Of a DNA stretch of 64,000 nucleotides, positions 23,680 to 35,040 are shown in pieces (position 1 is the first letter of the stretch; each line of letters begins with the position of its first letter). The translations under genes were made by a program, and so were the position numbers. Origin of the DNA: Emydura subglobosa. Lineage: Eukaryota; Chordata; Testudines; Chelidae. Under the pieces are notes generated by a model. The model did no database searches. It saw nothing but the letters and a program-made list of their open reading frames with translations, and had not been told where the DNA came from. The DNA lies in assembly GCA_007922225.1 (NCBI GenBank), contig ML680053.1:14949877-15013876 (forward strand). The letters are read 5' to 3'.

Positions 23680-23785
23680 CCAATTCAGCAAAGCACTTAT
23701 GCACACGGTCAGGTTAAGTGCTTTGCTGAATAGGGATGGATGTAAGCATGTGCTTAAGGTCTTTATTGAATCACGGCCTGACTGA
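23680..23785. repeat. Second palindromic repeat with a perfect 16-bp stem
   Basis: TTCAGCAAAGCACTTA (23684-23699) pairs with TAAGTGCTTTGCTGAA (23715-23730) over a 15-nt loop, then 'aagcatgtgcttaagg' continues the family pattern. The stem has no mismatch, which is notable for an old element. Confidence 0.75.
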
Positions 23786-24101
23786 CCAATGAATGGCTAA
23801 ATATAAAATAGGAACGAGCACTCCCATGCTCCAGTTCCCGTGAGCTATATACTGCTCTGGGACTGCCTTTCGCATTTCTGACCTGGAATACCAGCAATAG
23901 GTATCAAATCAAACCAATCCCCTGTTTATACAAGGCCCACTGCATGTTGGTTCAGGACTTTAGCTATGTGCAAATATACATTCCCAGTGCCTGCACTCAG
24001 TAAAGATGACATTTGTTTGCTCAAATGCTGAGTCTTTCCGAAGTAATTTAATAATGCTATGCCAAGACTCAGCATTCAAGCATACTAATACTTAACTCTT
24101 A

Positions 24102-24410
24102 GGCTACATCTACGCTAGAAGACAGGGATGCTATTCCCCATCTCATGTACACATTCATGCTAGCGCAAGTATAAACAGTAGTGTCACTGCAGTAGTATGG
24201 GCAGCAGCACTGTTGATCCATGCAGAATACATATCCACTGGTTTTAGCTGGGTGTGCACTCAGCATGGCTCAGTCATGCCTCCGCTGCTGTTATCTGTGC
24301 TACCACGGCTACATCATTACTTATACTTGCGCTAATTTGATAAGAACTAGCACGATTATATGTATGTGAACAGGGGAATCACATGCCTAGTTCATAGGGT
24401 AGATGTCACC
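24102..24410. mobile_element. Harbinger-like MITE with TTA target duplication
   Basis: Left end GGCTACATCTACGCT and right end (reverse complement) GGTGACATCTACCCT match at 12 of 15 bases. TTA lies on both sides (24099-24101 and 24411-24413). About 309 bp, no coding capacity. The 3-bp TWA duplication suggests the PIF/Harbinger superfamily. The reading of TTA as a duplication is inference from a short match. Confidence 0.65.
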
Positions 24411-24413
24411 TTA

Positions 24414-24625
24414 GCTAGCACTTTTCAGCAGTGGATCTCAAAGTGCTTTATAAAAGAGGGCTGTATCATTTATTCCCATTTCACAGATGGGGAAATGGAG
24501 GCAGAGGAAGTGAAGTGACTTATCCAAGGTCTCCAAATAGTCAAGTCAAGACTAGAACCCATGTCTTCAAAGTCCTGGGTTTGTGTGCAAACGACTAGGC
24601 AACACTGCCTTCCTTTTAAAACATC
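24414..24625 (-). mobile_element. MIR-like SINE
   Basis: Reverse-strand MIR: 'cccatttcacagatgggg', 'agtgacttatccaaggtc', 'agaacccatgtcttcaaagt' and 'acgactaggcaacactgcc'. Nearly full-length and preceded by an 'aaagtgctttataaaag' head. Confidence 0.85.
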
Positions 24626-24935
24626 CAGAAATCTCAAACATGGGTAGAATGTGGGAGGGGAGTGGGAATTAGCAGGAAATCCCAAAACAACTCAAAACTC
24701 AGCCAGCCAGCCATATCCTCTCACGCTAGGACTGGGTTATTCTAACAAGCTGAGCAAGCCATTGCCTGGGGAGTTCTTTACTTTACACTAGCCCTTAGAT
24801 TTATTGATGTCAATGGGCTATGTGGCTACCCAGCTAATGACTGGTTTTAATTTTGTGAATGTATAACAAATACATTATTTTCAACAAAAAGGGGAGAACA
24901 GTAAAACTGTACAGTCCCCTACATTAAAAAATATG

Positions 24936-24936
<1 letters not shown>

Positions 24937-24978
<42 letters not shown>
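24937..24978. repeat. (CA)21 microsatellite
   Basis: 42 bp of perfect CA repeat. The frames reading VCVCVC across it are artefacts of the repeat. Confidence 0.98.
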
Positions 24979-24980
<2 letters not shown>

Positions 24981-25744
24981 GAACCCCCATAGCTTTACTC
25001 ACTTCTTTACCCGTGGAAATAGACTTTGCCAATGCAAGTAACTGTAACATAGATGGAAAATGAAAAGTGGATTTAGTGGACATGGCTCTGCCCCAAGATA
25101 TCACCGCCAATTGGCTATTGCTTAAGTTCTTTTCCCTACAATGGTTATTCTGATCTCTCATCTTTCATCAGGATTAGTTAAACAATTAATGTCCTGGGGA
25201 TGACACTCAGCTCTCCGAGTTCAACTGATGGCTCTGAGGCACTGCAAGAGTGATCATCCTGCCGTAATTCACTTAGCTTAATGACAGCATGGCATTTTTC
25301 AAAAGTTAGATAGGATTGTTCTCTCTGGCAGAGTTAGCAGCGTGGAAGTTGCCAAGGACATTTCTCAGACTTTACACCCAGTCCGAGTGGCTTCAGCTCG
25401 CCTTTTATCATTGCCAGAACATAGCCAGACTTTAACCAATGCAGCCGAGTCACTCATCTTTGTATAATCCTGACCTCAGAGTGCAACGCCTTGTTCTGTA
25501 GTATTTCCTTTCTATGTTCAAAATATGGAAAATGCTGCCCATAATATTTAACTTGCACACTGTGGAAAGAATGAGCCAGATCCTCCGGTGTTTTGCTCTC
25601 TCGCCAGCCATGAGTATATTATTACTTCCACTACATACCTATGAAATTTCAAAATGATTTTAAAACTGATGTAATTTGGCACAGGGAGGTACATGAGTGT
25701 GTTTGTATATCCAAAATAGGCAACAGCATTTATATTATTATAGC
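24979..25744. other. No recognised feature
   Basis: Unique sequence leading up to the LTR-like insertion. No gene seen. Confidence 0.4.
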
Positions 25745-25749
25745 GGGAG
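25745..25749. repeat. Target-site duplication (left)
   Basis: GGGAG, repeated directly after the element at 27066-27070. Confidence 0.85.
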
Positions 25750-25855
25750 TGTAGGACGGGCTCCTGCCCGGTCCAGTCCTGGCGGCCCCTCCGCGGGCCC
25801 AGGCTCAGAGGAAGGCCACTGCGCCTTTCTACACAACAGGGGAATGTTGTCCTTT

Positions 25856-26125
25856 GAGTCTTTCGCCCCGGCCCTCAGGCAGGGCGGGCGAGCAAAGGAG
25901 TCNNNNNNNNNNCGAGCAAAGGAGTCTTTCGCCCCGGCCCTCGAGCAGGGCGGGCGAGCGAGGAGTCTTTCGCCCCGGCCCTCGAGCAGGGCGGGCGAGC
26001 GAGGAGTCTTTCGCCCCGGCCCTCGAGCAGGGCGGGCGAGCGAGGAGTCTTTCGCCCCGGCCCTCGAGCAGGGCGGGCGAGCGAGGAGTCTTTCGCCCCA
26101 GCCCTCGAGCAGGGCGGGCGAGCAA
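25856..26125. repeat. 41-bp tandem repeat (VNTR) inside the LTR-like element
   Basis: The unit contains 'gagtctttcgccccggccc' and 'gagcagggcgggcgag'. Starts of 'tctttcg' fall at 25925, 25966, 26007, 26048 and 26089, exactly 41 bp apart, with further units at 25859 and 25901. Neighbouring units are almost identical. Copy B has only about three diverged units at 39252-39380. Confidence 0.95.
25903..25912. other. Assembly gap (10 N)
   Basis: Ten N in the middle of the 41-bp array. The unit before the gap and the one after share the rare 'gagcaaagga' variant. The true number of repeats is therefore unknown. Confidence 0.97.
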
Positions 26126-26340
26126 TGAGCAGTGGCTCGAGTTTAACGGGCGGCAGAGGCGGATTCCCTGTTGGGGATTGGCAAGGATCAGGGGGGAGGG
26201 GAGGGGGACGCAGGCCCACCCAACTCCACTGCGTCCCAGCCCAGGGCCCTAGCAGTGGCACGGGTGTTGCCACTCAGTCGGCGGGGCTCCTGCCGCAACA
26301 CGCCGACTGGGCGTCACCCCTAGTACAGCCACGCCTCTGG

Positions 26341-26754
26341 CTATCCCTGGGCTCCTTCCTCCCCGAGTTCCCCAGTACCTGTGTCCGCCAGCTCCTCGGG
26401 GTCGTCGGGGTATACCGCCCGGGGTAGGCCAGTCAGTCCTTCGGCATCCACGGGGGGTAGGTTTGGAAGCTCCTCAGCGAGGGGCAGCTCCTCCAGGTCA
26501 CTGGGCTGGGGGTACGGTCCAGCCTCCGGCAACTCCTCCAGGTCGGATCCTGCCTCCAGGGGTTGGGCGTCTGGCAGCTCCTCCAGGTCCGGCCCAGCTT
26601 CGGGGCCGAACTCCCAGCTCTCTGGTCCCGGGGGCTCGTCCCAGCCGCTGCGGGCCTGTGGCTGGACCCGGCGCCTCGGGCCTGGAGACCTCGGCCAGTC
26701 CAGAGGGCCCGGAGGCCCGACCCAGGCCTTAGAGGCGGGTCGCCGCGGCCGCAA
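26341..26754 (-). other. Acidic repeat reading frame inside copy A (possible ORF)
   Basis: A 137-codon open frame with DLEELP units every 15 codons. The DNA period is 45 bp ('cagctcctccaggtc'-type starts at 26485, 26530, 26575). It is followed by AEELPNLPPVDAEGLTGLP. The same frame, with similar residues, is open in copy B (65 codons from an ATG at 39742, extending upstream without a start), and a trace is visible in copy C. Two diverged copies keeping the same frame, and a repeat period divisible by three, would fit past translation. High GC content and a possibly low stop density are the simple alternative. No known protein family recognised. Confidence 0.4.
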
Positions 26755-26874
26755 GGCCGGGGGGGGGGTTTACCTGCGGCCGTAGGCTGGTGTGGTTCAG
26801 CTTCTTGCCGCAGCCGGCGAGGCAGAAAGTCTGTCTCCGCCGGCAGCCTTCTCCCTTCTGAGCTCCCAGGCCTA

Positions 26875-26883
26875 CTTTTTATA
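26875..26883 (-). promoter_or_regulatory. TATA box of copy A
   Basis: Minus-strand 'ctataaaaag', about 120 bp after the CCAAT box 'cacccaatca' (27001-27010). Spacing is loose but the order fits an LTR U3 promoter. Confidence 0.6.
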
Positions 26884-27065
26884 GCTGCCGCCCTCTCTAA
26901 GGCTCCGCCCCCCTGCTGACGGGTTGGTCGCCCGGCAGGACCTATCGGGGCCCAGCTATCTGGTTGCCGGGTAGACTGGGCTGCCGGCCAGTCTAGAGCC
27001 TGATTGGGTGTCTGTGGCCCCTCCGCGGGCCCAGGCTCAGAGGAAGGCCACTGCGCCTTCCTACA

Positions 27066-27070
27066 GGGAG
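27066..27070. repeat. Target-site duplication (right)
   Basis: GGGAG, identical to 25745-25749. Confidence 0.85.
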
Positions 27071-29724
27071 TTACCAGACCATGCTGCTGCAAATAATCTT
27101 ACAGGTTTCTTTTCCCCCTTGGCATGCAAACAAGATTTTAGGCTTTGAAGAATGTTGTGTTCTAGTTGGTTTTCTGATGCGTCTCTTTTGGGGAGTAGAG
27201 CGGGTAGAGGAGTTTGCTGTCTGCTGTAATCTTTCTAACTAGAAAAATTCATAAGGCAGATTTGTTCTGTAGAAACCATGCACTATGGATAGGGCTAAGA
27301 TCCACATAAGAGGGAATTGCCTGGTTGCTGTTTGTGCTGGCCTCTGTTCCAAGACTAGCGTATATTGTGTAAATAAAAAAAAGTTACACTAAGACTTCAT
27401 GTCACTGGTTTCTCCTCCCATGGGAAGTCAACCTGCCGCTTGGTTAAATGTCAACAATATTTTAGGATTCTGTCTAGTGTAAAATCCAAGTATTTCATGC
27501 ACCTTTTTAGTTGACCAGAATATCCTGTAGATCTTAAATTATATCAGTAGCATCTCATATTAACATTGAATAGTTTGCAGGAGTAGGATGTGCCCCAGAC
27601 TCGATGGGCTCCAGACTCAGCAGAACCAGCTCATATTCACTCCATGTGAGGCAGGAGGATATTTCAGGATTCAGTTCGGCCTCCCTGCACATTGTGGAGG
27701 CTAGTTCTCCAGGTTTCTTCTCTATAATCACACAAATGATACAGGGTCTGAGGGGAAGGGTAGGACCAGTAGATCTGCCCCTCTAATGCTTCACCAACTA
27801 GTGTACCCTGTGGAGCAGGACTGCAGGAGACTCTGGAACCAATGCAGATTCAGGGCTGCAGTTGTAGCCACAGAACGGTTATGCAGCCCCAGAGAGGAGG
27901 GTGGCTCTTCCCCTGAGAGCACTGAAGTACAGCCCCTTGGTTCAGACTTTACACTTATTTTCATGATCTGGCCCTTAATTCTGTAGGGAGTTTTTTTAGT
28001 CCCTTGAAATGTTTGTATGTGCATGCAACTACAATTATAAATTAGAGGGATTTTCCATTCTGCTTGTACCATTTAAGGTTAACAAATAAGATTAATGGAG
28101 CTTTGCCACTGTCCTAAAAGATCCTGCAGCAAATTAGCTAATACTGGGATCATATTATTGTGATGTATGCAGATCTCCTCCACAGGCAGAAAGTATTATC
28201 AGCCACATCCATGGCAGCATTTTCCCCTTGCCCAGGACCTCATGAATTTGGGGGCACAGAGGGGAAGGGAATCAATGCATGGGGTGAAGGGAGGCTGCAG
28301 CCCAGAGGAAAGGGAATGTGCAGAATTCCCCACCACTAGCAAACCGTCCAAAGGAAAGTTAGAACAGTCTGTATTATAATTCTGTGCTGGAGTAGGAATC
28401 AGTTGAGGTGTCTAGCTGGGTGCAGAGGGACTAAAGTGGGGCCACAGCCATGGAAGAGGCTCTGCACCCTCTGCAGTTCTCCACAATCTACACGGATCTT
28501 GGAAGAACTGTGGAATTTGTTGGCTTCTTCCAGAGTGAGAAAGAAGCAAGCCATATTCCTCTGGTGGAACAATGCAGAGGAAATTATATGAGAGCCCTAA
28601 GAGTTTACCTGTGACAAAAAACAAACAAGTGGATATGAGGAACACTGTTTATTTCAGTAGGGTTTTGCTTCATTGTGCAGAATAGAAAATAGGTGGAATC
28701 TCTTTCAAGCGTTAGTGAGCCCTCCGATAGTCATTGCATTCTATGTTTTGGAAGCCAGCCAGAGCAGGCACTCTGTACGTATAGCTAGGCCTTACATGTT
28801 GTTGCGCATATTTATTGAACATAGCTATTTGGGCCCCATAGTCCTGTATGGTTTATTCATGCTAATATAGTTGTGTATAAGGCAAAAGATGAAACTAGCC
28901 TTCCCCAGTATTCAACACTACTAACAGTGCTTGAATAAAGCTATTTCAGATAAGAGCCCAATTTAGTCAAACAAACAGCATGGAAATTAGCCTCCCCAGC
29001 CCTCAATCTGGGAAAATATATTTTGCGATAGAAAAGTCAGACCACTAAAACTTTATGATCACTGTGTCAGTATCACCACCCTTAAGATTTGGGGAGTCAT
29101 TCCCAGAAGCTGGGGAAGTGGGTCAGTCCTTGAAATGGAAAGTTTCAACCCAGGGGAAAATAATGTTCACTTCCAGAAAGGGCATAGGGTTGGAATCTGC
29201 TCCTTCCAACAACTGCTAAAACAAAACTTATATCTGACATCCAGCTCAAGTTAACACAAAGTATAGATGCCCTGATGTGTCCCTTTTCCAATTTCTACAA
29301 ATTACACATTACTTTGCACAAGGGGAAAATCAGGACAGATTGAACAGAGAACTGTCAACCATTGCAAGGTTTATTAATAGTAGCTACAGTACAAAAGGAG
29401 CAGTTTCCAGCTTTTACAAAGCATTAAATTCAGTTGATGCAGATAAAGGGAAATTATTCATGGAACAATGTGAAAAACATGTAGGAGGGTGAATTATAAT
29501 GGATGAATGGGGGGAAAATGGAAGGAGTGGGGCAAAGCTTTGAGTGTGCTGTGTCATCACCAGAGAGAATTATTTTAATTTGCCATATCAGCAGTATATC
29601 ATTAACTCCTGCTTGGTTGGAAATATATAGCAGAAGTGGAATTTCATTCAAATCTGTTTGATGGGCACTTTTGGATAAATGGACTGGCTCTGATTAAAAC
29701 CATTCCCAAATGTGAATGTGTGTT
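27071..29724. other. No recognised gene
   Basis: Unique sequence of ordinary composition. Frames up to 93 codons overlap on both strands (27604-28645) without any domain, signal peptide or splice context that I could support. Confidence 0.4.
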
Positions 29725-29925
29725 CATAGAATCATAGAAGATTAAGGTTGGAAGGGACTTTAGGAAGTCATCTAGTCCAACCCCCTGCTCAAAGCAGAAC
29801 CAACCCCAACTAAATCATCCCAACCATGGCTTTGTCAAGCCAGGTTTTAAAAATCTCTAAGGATGGAGATTCCACCACCGCCCTGGGTAACCCATTCCAG
29901 TGCTCCACCACCCAGTGACAAAGTG
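29725..29925 (-). mobile_element. CR1 3' UTR fragment
   Basis: 'catagaatcatagaag' start (the CR1 terminus reversed), then 'ggttggaagggactttagg', 'agtccaaccccctgctcaa', 'tttgtcaagccaggtttt' and 'gatggagattccaccacc'. Severely 5'-truncated, about 200 bp. The subfamily is the same as 47585-48690. Confidence 0.95.
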
Positions 29926-31554
29926 CTGGTGGTAACAGTTGCTTGTTTAGGAAGAAAAATAGAAAAAAAAAATCTCACTACATGAAGCAAAAATTTGGAT
30001 ACTCTGGCTGCCAGGCTCCTCTTTATTGCATGTACAGAAAGTTCAATCTACACCTACCTCCACACCCCTCACTTCCTGTCCCCAAAGAACATATTGGTTA
30101 TTTGCACAAAAGATGCATTCTTCATTTCCACTTCATGGGATTGGGGCTTCTCTCCTGGGAATATTATAGTGGGAACCAGCAGCAACCCCTCTACTGAAGT
30201 TGCCTGCCACTTTAGATTTTAAAAGAACTTTTCAAAAAAGGTTGTAAGATTAACACCTCCATTGTTTACATGAGGCCTTTGAAATTCAGCAGGGACGAAA
30301 CTCTAGGGCTAGTGAAGGTCTGGTTGAGATATAAACTTCTTAAAACCCTAAACCACTACTTCCCATCTGATGCTTACAGCAAAATGTTGGCAGCCTGTCA
30401 AAAATAACTGGATATGAATGTTTTAATCTAAGGTCAGGCTCATGTCACTGCCAAAGCAGGAGCAGTACTGGGAACACCAGGAGAAGACAGCCTGGGTGGA
30501 AGGGGAGAAAATGTGGAAGAGTGGAAGGTAGATGGAGCTCTCCCCCTGAGCTTCCAGATGGCCCCAGAGGCTGTGGCCAGCTAATATAGTCAGCCCACAC
30601 TGTGCTGAACAATGATATGTAGTGGGAGTTTGTTAGAATGTGTTTTTACTTTTTCCTTTTAAAAAAAAGACCTCGGAAATTGCATACAAAAACCCCAACA
30701 TTCTTTTAATGGTACTTAATTTGCAAAGTCAAACTCTTGGTCATGAAATGCCAGTATTAGAGTCTCTAAATAACCTTAATACAGCCCACTTGTGCTTAAG
30801 TCTAATTACATGCTCACATACTAGATTTTTCTCACATGACCCCTGCCTCATTCAGTGCACCTGGTGGACTGTGCTATATGAATTAATCAAAATTATACTA
30901 AACGCCTTAAAAAAAAGTTGTTAACTCGGAGTTCGGGTTGCCCAGTTTTGCTTTGGACCCTTCCAAAACATGAAGGGTGGCTAACCGCAGACCTCTGAAA
31001 ACCAGGAAACACAAAGTCAAGGTACAATGCTACCCCAACACCACAACCTTAACTCTACCTTCTTTGACAACGTCCCAAGCACACTAACACACCTTCACAG
31101 ATGTTAGAGATCACTTCTGGTAATACAGCACACGCTCACGGGAGGACAATCGAACCCATTCTCTCTGATTCGTTGCTATTTGTGTGGCAGTCAGATACTC
31201 TGGTGATGAGGGCTCTGTCAAAGACCATAAGGAAGTGATTAACTCCATATGCACCACATGGCATGCAGTAAGTAAAGCAAGGGCTGCTTATTGAATACTG
31301 AGAATATCGAACAGCTGCCTCATTCCCTGAGCTCCATCCATCCTGTGCACTGGATGAGACAAGGGTCTTACAAAAAAAAGGTGATCATATTGTGGTATGT
31401 GATCATATAATTAAGGACTGTTCCTTCATGGATACACACAAGGTAGGGGAAGAGGAAATTAATGTGGCAAAAGTATTCATTCAAATTCCAATATCCAATC
31501 CTTCTCCTGCCCCCTCTGTCTTCTTTTTTACCTCTCAATCAGGTGTTGTATTGT
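29926..31554. other. No recognised feature
   Basis: Unique sequence. Frames of 75-94 codons at 29943-30222 and 30640-30924 have no recognisable motif. Confidence 0.4.
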
Positions 31555-31830
31555 TTTACAGGTGCACCTAGAGACCCTAATTAAGATGAAGGCCCCTTTG
31601 AGCTAGGCACTGTCTAAACATGTATTAAGAGAAAGTCCCTGGTCTGAAGAGCTTACAGTCTAAATTAACAAACTAGACAAAGTATCCTCATTTCACAGAT
31701 GGGGAACTGAGCACAAAGAAGTTAAATGATTTGCCCAAGGTCACAGAGGATGTCTGTGGCAGAACCAGAAATGAACCCAGATTTCCAAAGTCCTAATATC
31801 TTAACCACAAGACCATGCTTCTTTAAGCTA
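31555..31830 (-). mobile_element. MIR-like SINE with conserved 3' tail
   Basis: The tail 'gagaccctaattaagatgaaggcccc' is followed by 'gggaactgagcacaaagaag', 'gatttgcccaaggtcacag', 'gcagaaccagaaatgaaccc' and 'cttaaccacaagaccatgc'. Read on the minus strand this is tRNA-like head, MIR core and a LINE-like tail. Nearly complete. Confidence 0.85.
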
Positions 31831-33359
31831 GAGTTTACTTTATTGTCCTCTCCTAGTGCTTAAACACAACTCCTAGAGAAAAGCACATGGAGGCCCAGAA
31901 TTAAGACACTGAGGATTTTCAGCAAGCATTACACAAGGGTCAACTTCCCCAAAATCAAGTCCAAAAAGAACAATAGGAATGAACTTATTTCTTAAGTACC
32001 AACTTTATAAAAATCTTATGATAAAGAAACTTAGCTTAATTTCTACTAAATAATATAGCTACTTCATAATACACATACATTCTCACAGTTATACATAAAC
32101 ACAAAGAAAAAAACTAAAGAGGTTAGTCCTCACAAACACGCAATGGGAGGTAACTCGGAGTTCCAGAAGTTTAGATTGAGTTCCCCTGAATCTCAGTGAT
32201 TTCATTCATCAACTCTATATAGTCTGCTGAATCAAAACCACTGCAACAATATTTTCCCTCCTCTTGCTCACAGAAATATCCAGCAAGAACTCAGGCAGCT
32301 GAATCACTCAATTAACTAGTTAGCTAACTAATTAACCTACCAATCAGTATTAAGTATGTACATAGAAAAACCCTGTTACAAGAAAAAATACAATACTGAA
32401 AATAGCAAAATACAGAGGGCTCTTTCCCCCATCATCACATTTAAATAAGAAGAAAGCTGGTGAACTAGACTGGTTAAAACAATTTGAAGTGAGACAAAAT
32501 GAAATAAATTAGTTCTCCCAATTTCCTTTTGCTGTAATTAAAACTACCAGGGCTTCCCTCTGTTGGAAAGTTAACAATAGCACTAACCTGCTGCAAAATG
32601 GTCCAGAGTTAAGGGAAACCAGTCTCCTCTCTGCTTCTGTGACTGAACTTCATCCAACCCATGCAGCTCACATGTCCTTTTGTAAAGCAGCTGCCCTGAC
32701 TACTTGCCCTCAATGGAGTCAAATCTAGCTACAGGGAACCTATTGATCATGCCCAAAAACTACCACACCCAATTCCAGAAACTTCTAGGTGTGGAATGTT
32801 AGGCCGATGTACAATTCACAAGCGACTCAGACATAGCTCATTCCTCTCCCTTTTCTCTCTAAATCTCTTAAAGAAATAGCTCCCTATTAGGCATGTGGAT
32901 TACTGTTCCTCTGTGCATGGCCTCTGGGGACTAAGAATAGGATTTAAGGCAAATGCAATTTATATTTTAATTATGATTACAACTAAGGATTATTTTTATC
33001 TGATTTTTTTTCAAAGTCATGTGATTATATTATCCAGCTGCCTCTGGTTTTAAAACCAACATTGGCAGCAACCAACTAATATTTCCAGTTCAGTTATATT
33101 AGTCTTTTGTTACTTAAATGTAACAACCTGAAATAAGCAGCAGCATTATCTCTGGATTATAGTGTGTACTTGGTTGTGCACATTATACAGTAACAAGAGT
33201 TATGTTCGACATGTATAAACTCATATCAGACGGGTAGAAAATACCACTTGGGTCACCCAATCTCACCTCCCGCACATTACTTCCTATCTTACTCCCACTA
33301 GAGAGACCACTTATTCTACTGGCAAAGTTTAAAAGATCTATATTTATTCTGTCCATTCA
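31831..33359. other. No recognised feature
   Basis: AT-rich unique sequence. 32300-32345 has a run of 'ttaactagttagctaactaa', a small imperfect palindrome. Confidence 0.4.
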
Positions 33360-35040
33360 CCACAAAACTGCAGCAAAGCTTCTGTTTAGCACTGTGCCAA
33401 CCAAGCCAAAATCACCAGGACCAAATGATATTCTACCAAAAGTTCTGAAGGAACACAAATATAAACTACTAACTGTGGTATGTAACCTATTACTTATATC
33501 AGCCTCTGTACCAGAGGACTAGAGGACAGCTAATGTAAAGTTGATTTTTAAAAAAGATTCCAGTGGCGATCCTGGCAATTACAGGACAATAAGCCTAACT
33601 TCAGTACCTGGCAAACTGGTTGAAACTATAGTAAAGAACAGGATTCTCAGACACATTGATGAACACAATTTTTTGAAGAGTCAAAATGTCTTTTCTAAAG
33701 GAGATCATGCCTCACCAGTCTCTTAGAATTCTTTGAGTGGTCAGCAAACATATGAACAAAGGTGATCTAGTAGATATAGTGTACTTGGACTTTCAGAAAG
33801 TCTTTGACAAGGTCCCTCACTAAAGGCTATTAAGCAGAGTAAGCAGTCATGGGGTAAAGGGAAGGTCCTTTTATTGATCAGTAAATGGTTATTCCAACAC
33901 TGTTTCCTGTCTTTTAAATGGTCAGTTTTCGGAATGGAGAGACGTAAATAGCAGGATCCCCCAAGGATCTGTAGTGGGACTAGTGCTGTTCAACATATTC
34001 ATCAATGGTCTAAAAAAAGGGATAAATAGTGAGGTGGCAAAATTTGCAGATGATACTAAATTAATCAAGATAGGTAAGCCCAAAATAGATTACGAAGAGT
34101 TCCAAAGAGATCTCATAAAACTGGGTGACTGGGCAACAAAATGGCATATGAAATTCAATGTTGAAAAATGCAAAGTAATACATACAAAAAATATAATCCC
34201 AACTATACATATGGAATGATGGGGTCTAAATTACCTGTTACCGCTCAAGAAATAAATCTTGGGGTCATTGTGGATAGTTATCTGAAAACATACACTCAAT
34301 GTGCAGCAGCAGTCAAAAAAGACAACAGAATGTTAGCAATCATTAGGAAAGGGATAAATCTCATAATGCCTCTGTATAAATCTAGAATACGTCCACACTT
34401 TGAATACTGCATGCAGTTCTGGCCTCCTCATCACAAAAAAAGATATTAGACATGGAAAAGATACAGAGAAGGCCAACAAAAATGATTAAGGGTATGGAAC
34501 AGCTTCCGTATGAGGAGACATTTAAGACTGGGACTGTTCAGCTTGGAAAAGAAACAACTTAGGGGGCGAGAGGAAATGATCGAGGTCTACAAAATCATGA
34601 ATGGCGTGAAGAAAAAGTGTTATTTATCCCTTCACACAACCAGGGGTTACCCAGTGAAATCAATAGGCATTTATTAATGAAATTAACCAAAAGAAAAGAA
34701 AAAAAAAAGGAACTCAGTCAACCTTTGGAACTTGTTGCCATGGATGTTTTTGAAGGCCAAAAGTATAAATGGGTTCAAAGAAGAATTAGGTAAGTTGATG
34801 GAGTATAGGTCCACCAATGACTATTAGCCAAGATAGTCAGGGGTGCCACCCCATGCTCTGGGTCTCCCTAGGCCTCTGACTGCCAGATGCTGGGACTGGC
34901 CAACAGGGGATGGGTCACTCACTAATTGCCCTGGTCTGTTCATTCCCTCTGAAACACCTGGCATTGGCCACTGATGGAAAACAGGATACTGGGGGTAGAT
35001 GGAACATTGGCTATTCTGGGTCAGAACATTCTTATGTCCT
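33360..35040 (+). mobile_element. CR1 LINE, RT to 3' end
   Basis: About 1.7 kb. 33541-33726 reads RT blocks (GNYRTISLTSVPGKLVETIV, RILRHIDEHNFLKSQ). 33974-34219 gives GLVLFNIFING then VAKFADDTKL, the RT active-site box as Phe-Ala-Asp-Asp. 34168-34449 reads CAAAVKKDNRMLAII and PLYKSRIRPHFEYCMQFWPP. The 3' UTR ends with 'acattcttatgtcctt', the short-repeat tail of a turtle-type CR1 subfamily also at 14280, 38429 and 45620. Broken by stops and frameshifts. Confidence 0.95.

Larger units (their letters stand above)
25750..27065 (-). mobile_element. GC-rich LTR-like element, family 1, copy A
   Basis: A 1,316-bp unit bounded by 5-bp duplications GGGAG. Its ends are TGTAGGA and TCCTACA, so TG...CA with 7-bp inverted termini. 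On the minus strand it has a CCAAT box (27002-27010) and a TATA box (26875-26883) about 180 bp from the start, as in an LTR promoter. An imperfect ~50-bp direct repeat ('cgcgggcccaggctcagagg' and on) is found near both ends (about 25786-25835 and 27017-27065). Inside are a 45-bp repeat frame (26341-26754) and a 41-bp VNTR (25856-26125) with an assembly gap. GC content is far above the neighbourhood. Copies B (39139-40207) and C (about 61085-61635) are relatives. I read it as a solo LTR; a non-autonomous element with its own small ORF is the alternative. Confidence 0.82.

Noticed and set aside
24919..25161. Minus frame ending in alternating Val-Cys
   Set aside because: This is a (CA)n microsatellite read as protein.
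25697..26273. Repetitive Ser/Arg/Gly-rich frames of 98-143 codons
   Set aside because: They are translations of the 41-bp VNTR, run across the assembly gap, and 41 is not a multiple of three, so frames shift from unit to unit.
26381..27092. Several long overlapping frames (up to 219 codons) on both strands in the GC-rich element
   Set aside because: Five frames are open together because stop codons are rare in such GC-rich DNA. Only the acidic minus frame is shared with copies B and C; the rest are treated as chance.
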